NCBI RefSeq assembly: GCF_023955655.1 | Contig: NZ_JAMXHT010000001.1 | Location: 558,001-622,000 of the forward strand | Origin: Ralstonia soli | GTDB taxonomy: Bacteria > Pseudomonadota > Gammaproteobacteria > Burkholderiales > Burkholderiaceae | Direction: 5' to 3' | Length of the DNA stretch: 64,000 nucleotides | In this document: one piece after another, positions 63,200 to 64,000 of the stretch | How positions within the stretch are numbered: the stretch's first letter is position 1 | Layout: the number at the start of each line of letters is the position of its first letter | Translations under genes and position numbers: made by a program | Notes under the pieces: generated by a model | Databases searched by the model: none | What the model was told of the DNA's origin: nothing | Seen by the model: only the letters and a program-made list of their open reading frames with translations

Positions 63200-64000
63200 T
63201 CAGCCCAACAACGCATCCGCAAATTCGCGCGCCGAGAACGGCTGCAAATCCTCCACCTGCTCCCCCACGCCAATGAAGTACACCGGCACTGGCCGCTGCC
63301 GCGCAATTGCAGCCAGGATGCCGCCCTTGGCGGTGCCGTCCAGCTTGGTGACGATCAGGCCCGTGAGGCCGAGCGTATCGTCAAAGGCCTTCACTTGCGC
63401 CAGGGCGTTCTGCCCCGTGTTGGCATCGATCACCAGCAGCGTTTCGTGCGGTGCGGTGGCCATCGCCTTGCCGATCACGCGGCGCACCTTCTTCAGCTCT
63501 TCCATCAGGTGCAGCTGCGTCGGCAGGCGGCCTGCGGTGTCGGCCATGACGATGTCGATGCCGCGTGCGCGCGCTGCGTTCACGGCATCGAAAATCACGG
63601 CGGCCGGGTCGCCGGATTCCTGCGCGACCACGGTCACGTTGTTGCGCTGTCCCCAAATCACGAGTTGCTCGCGCGCAGCGGCGCGGAAGGTGTCGCCCGC
63701 GGCCAGCAGCACCGATTGGCCATAGGTCTGGAAGTGCTTGCACAGCTTTCCGATGCTGGTCGTCTTGCCGGCCCCGTTGACGCCCGCAATCATGATCACC
63801 ATCGGCTGCTCGCGGCCGAGCACCATGGTTTTCTCCAGCGGGTGCAGCAGTTCGACCAGCAGGTCGCGCAGGGCGGTCTTCACGCCTTCGGCGGTGTCGA
63901 TGCGCTCGGCCTTGATGCGGCGGCGCAGTTCGCCCAGCAGGTATTCGGTGGCGTCGACGCCGGCGTCGGCCATCAGCAGCGCGGTTTCGAGTTCTTCGAA
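63200..64000 (-). CDS. ftsY: Signal recognition particle receptor FtsY, 3' part (cut by window)
   Basis: The frame is open to the window edge; 266 residues of the C-terminal NG domain are visible, starting FEELETALLMADAG. It is a GTPase that docks SRP-ribosome complexes at the membrane. G1 is MIAGVNGAGKTTSIGKL, with the DTFRAAAREQL insertion box, G3 is DTAGRLPTQLHLMEELKKV, G4 is TKLDGTAKGG and G5 is YFIGVGEQVEDLQPF. The acidic N-terminal A domain lies outside the window. Confidence 0.96.
   Translation of the reverse strand, partial: FEELETALLMADAGVDATEYLLGELRRRIKAERIDTAEGVKTALRDLLVELLHPLEKTMVLGREQPMVIMIAGVNGAGKTTSIGKLCKHFQTYGQSVLLAAGDTFRAAAREQLVIWGQRNNVTVVAQESGDPAAVIFDAVNAARARGIDIVMADTAGRLPTQLHLMEELKKVRRVIGKAMATAPHETLLVIDANTGQNALAQVKAFDDTLGLTGLIVTKLDGTAKGGILAAIARQRPVPVYFIGVGEQVEDLQPFSAREFADALLG

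Overview
The window is GC-rich chromosomal DNA from a beta-proteobacterium, most probably a Ralstonia (Burkholderiaceae). The inference rests on the proteins: an aa3-type cytochrome oxidase locus with a cytochrome c domain fused to subunit II, DctABD, a torF-glnK-amtB operon, the dacA-ybeD-lipB-lipA block, small families typical of Burkholderiales (DUF2917, DUF2970, DUF2909, DUF2244, CBU_0592-like) and a DPYTQGA-repeat exported protein. Most of the window is core genome. No tRNA, rRNA, prophage, transposase or CRISPR array was seen.

Layout. 0-3.6 kb: the end of a choline dehydrogenase gene, a TorF-type porin, a small membrane protein and a repeat-rich secreted protein. 3.6-9.7 kb: lipoate genes (lipA, lipB), a divergent DUF2917/LysR pair, ybeD, a D,D-carboxypeptidase, a hydrolase and a thioredoxin-fold ferredoxin. 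9.7-14.9 kb: C4-dicarboxylate uptake, with dctA behind a sigma-54 promoter and the DctB/DctD two-component system that should drive it. 15-20 kb: a TlpA-like thioredoxin, a macro-domain protein, a lipoprotein, a LysE exporter, ComM, a DUF1269-like protein and UbiK. 20.2-23.6 kb: a sigma-54 nitrogen operon, torF-glnK-amtB. 23.9-30 kb: gshA-gshB, a regulatory PTS (EIIA-HPr-EI), and bfd/bfr behind a Fur-like site. 30-38.4 kb: MoeB/ThiF, CtpA protease, GpmA, rhodanese, GrxC, SecB, GpsA, TrmL, ComF and a BioC-like methyltransferase.

38.5-48.7 kb is the complete cytochrome c oxidase locus: structural genes ctaC, ctaD and ctaE; copper and heme assembly genes ctaG, surf1, two SCO-like genes, ctaA and ctaB; and three tiny membrane proteins. 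It is followed by convergent rpoH with a perfect CIRCE element upstream. 49.8-55.3 kb: a large membrane diguanylate cyclase, OsmC, pirin and YbiB. 55.4-57.2 kb is the accessory-looking part: a Crp-like regulator and a VOC protein enclosed by two roughly 238-bp inverted repeats whose hairpin arms differ in sequence but stay complementary. 57.2-61.6 kb: nitrate ABC transporter nrtABD and an upstream ANTAR regulator. 61.7-64 kb: FAH-family hydrolase, maleylacetoacetate/maleylpyruvate isomerase and the end of ftsY.

The most interesting signals are these. (1) The nrtA leader reads as a complete attenuator: a sigma-54 promoter, two hexaloop hairpins with A1 and G4 in the loop, and an intrinsic terminator that shares the second hairpin's 3' arm, next to a gene for an ANTAR protein with a degenerate receiver. 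(2) A 42-bp tandem repeat of about 12 copies lies exactly where that promoter's enhancer should be. (3) The covarying inverted repeats around the Crp/VOC pair. (4) Three sigma-54 promoters tie dicarboxylate, ammonium and nitrate uptake together. (5) A possible small RNA ends at an orphan terminator before gshA.
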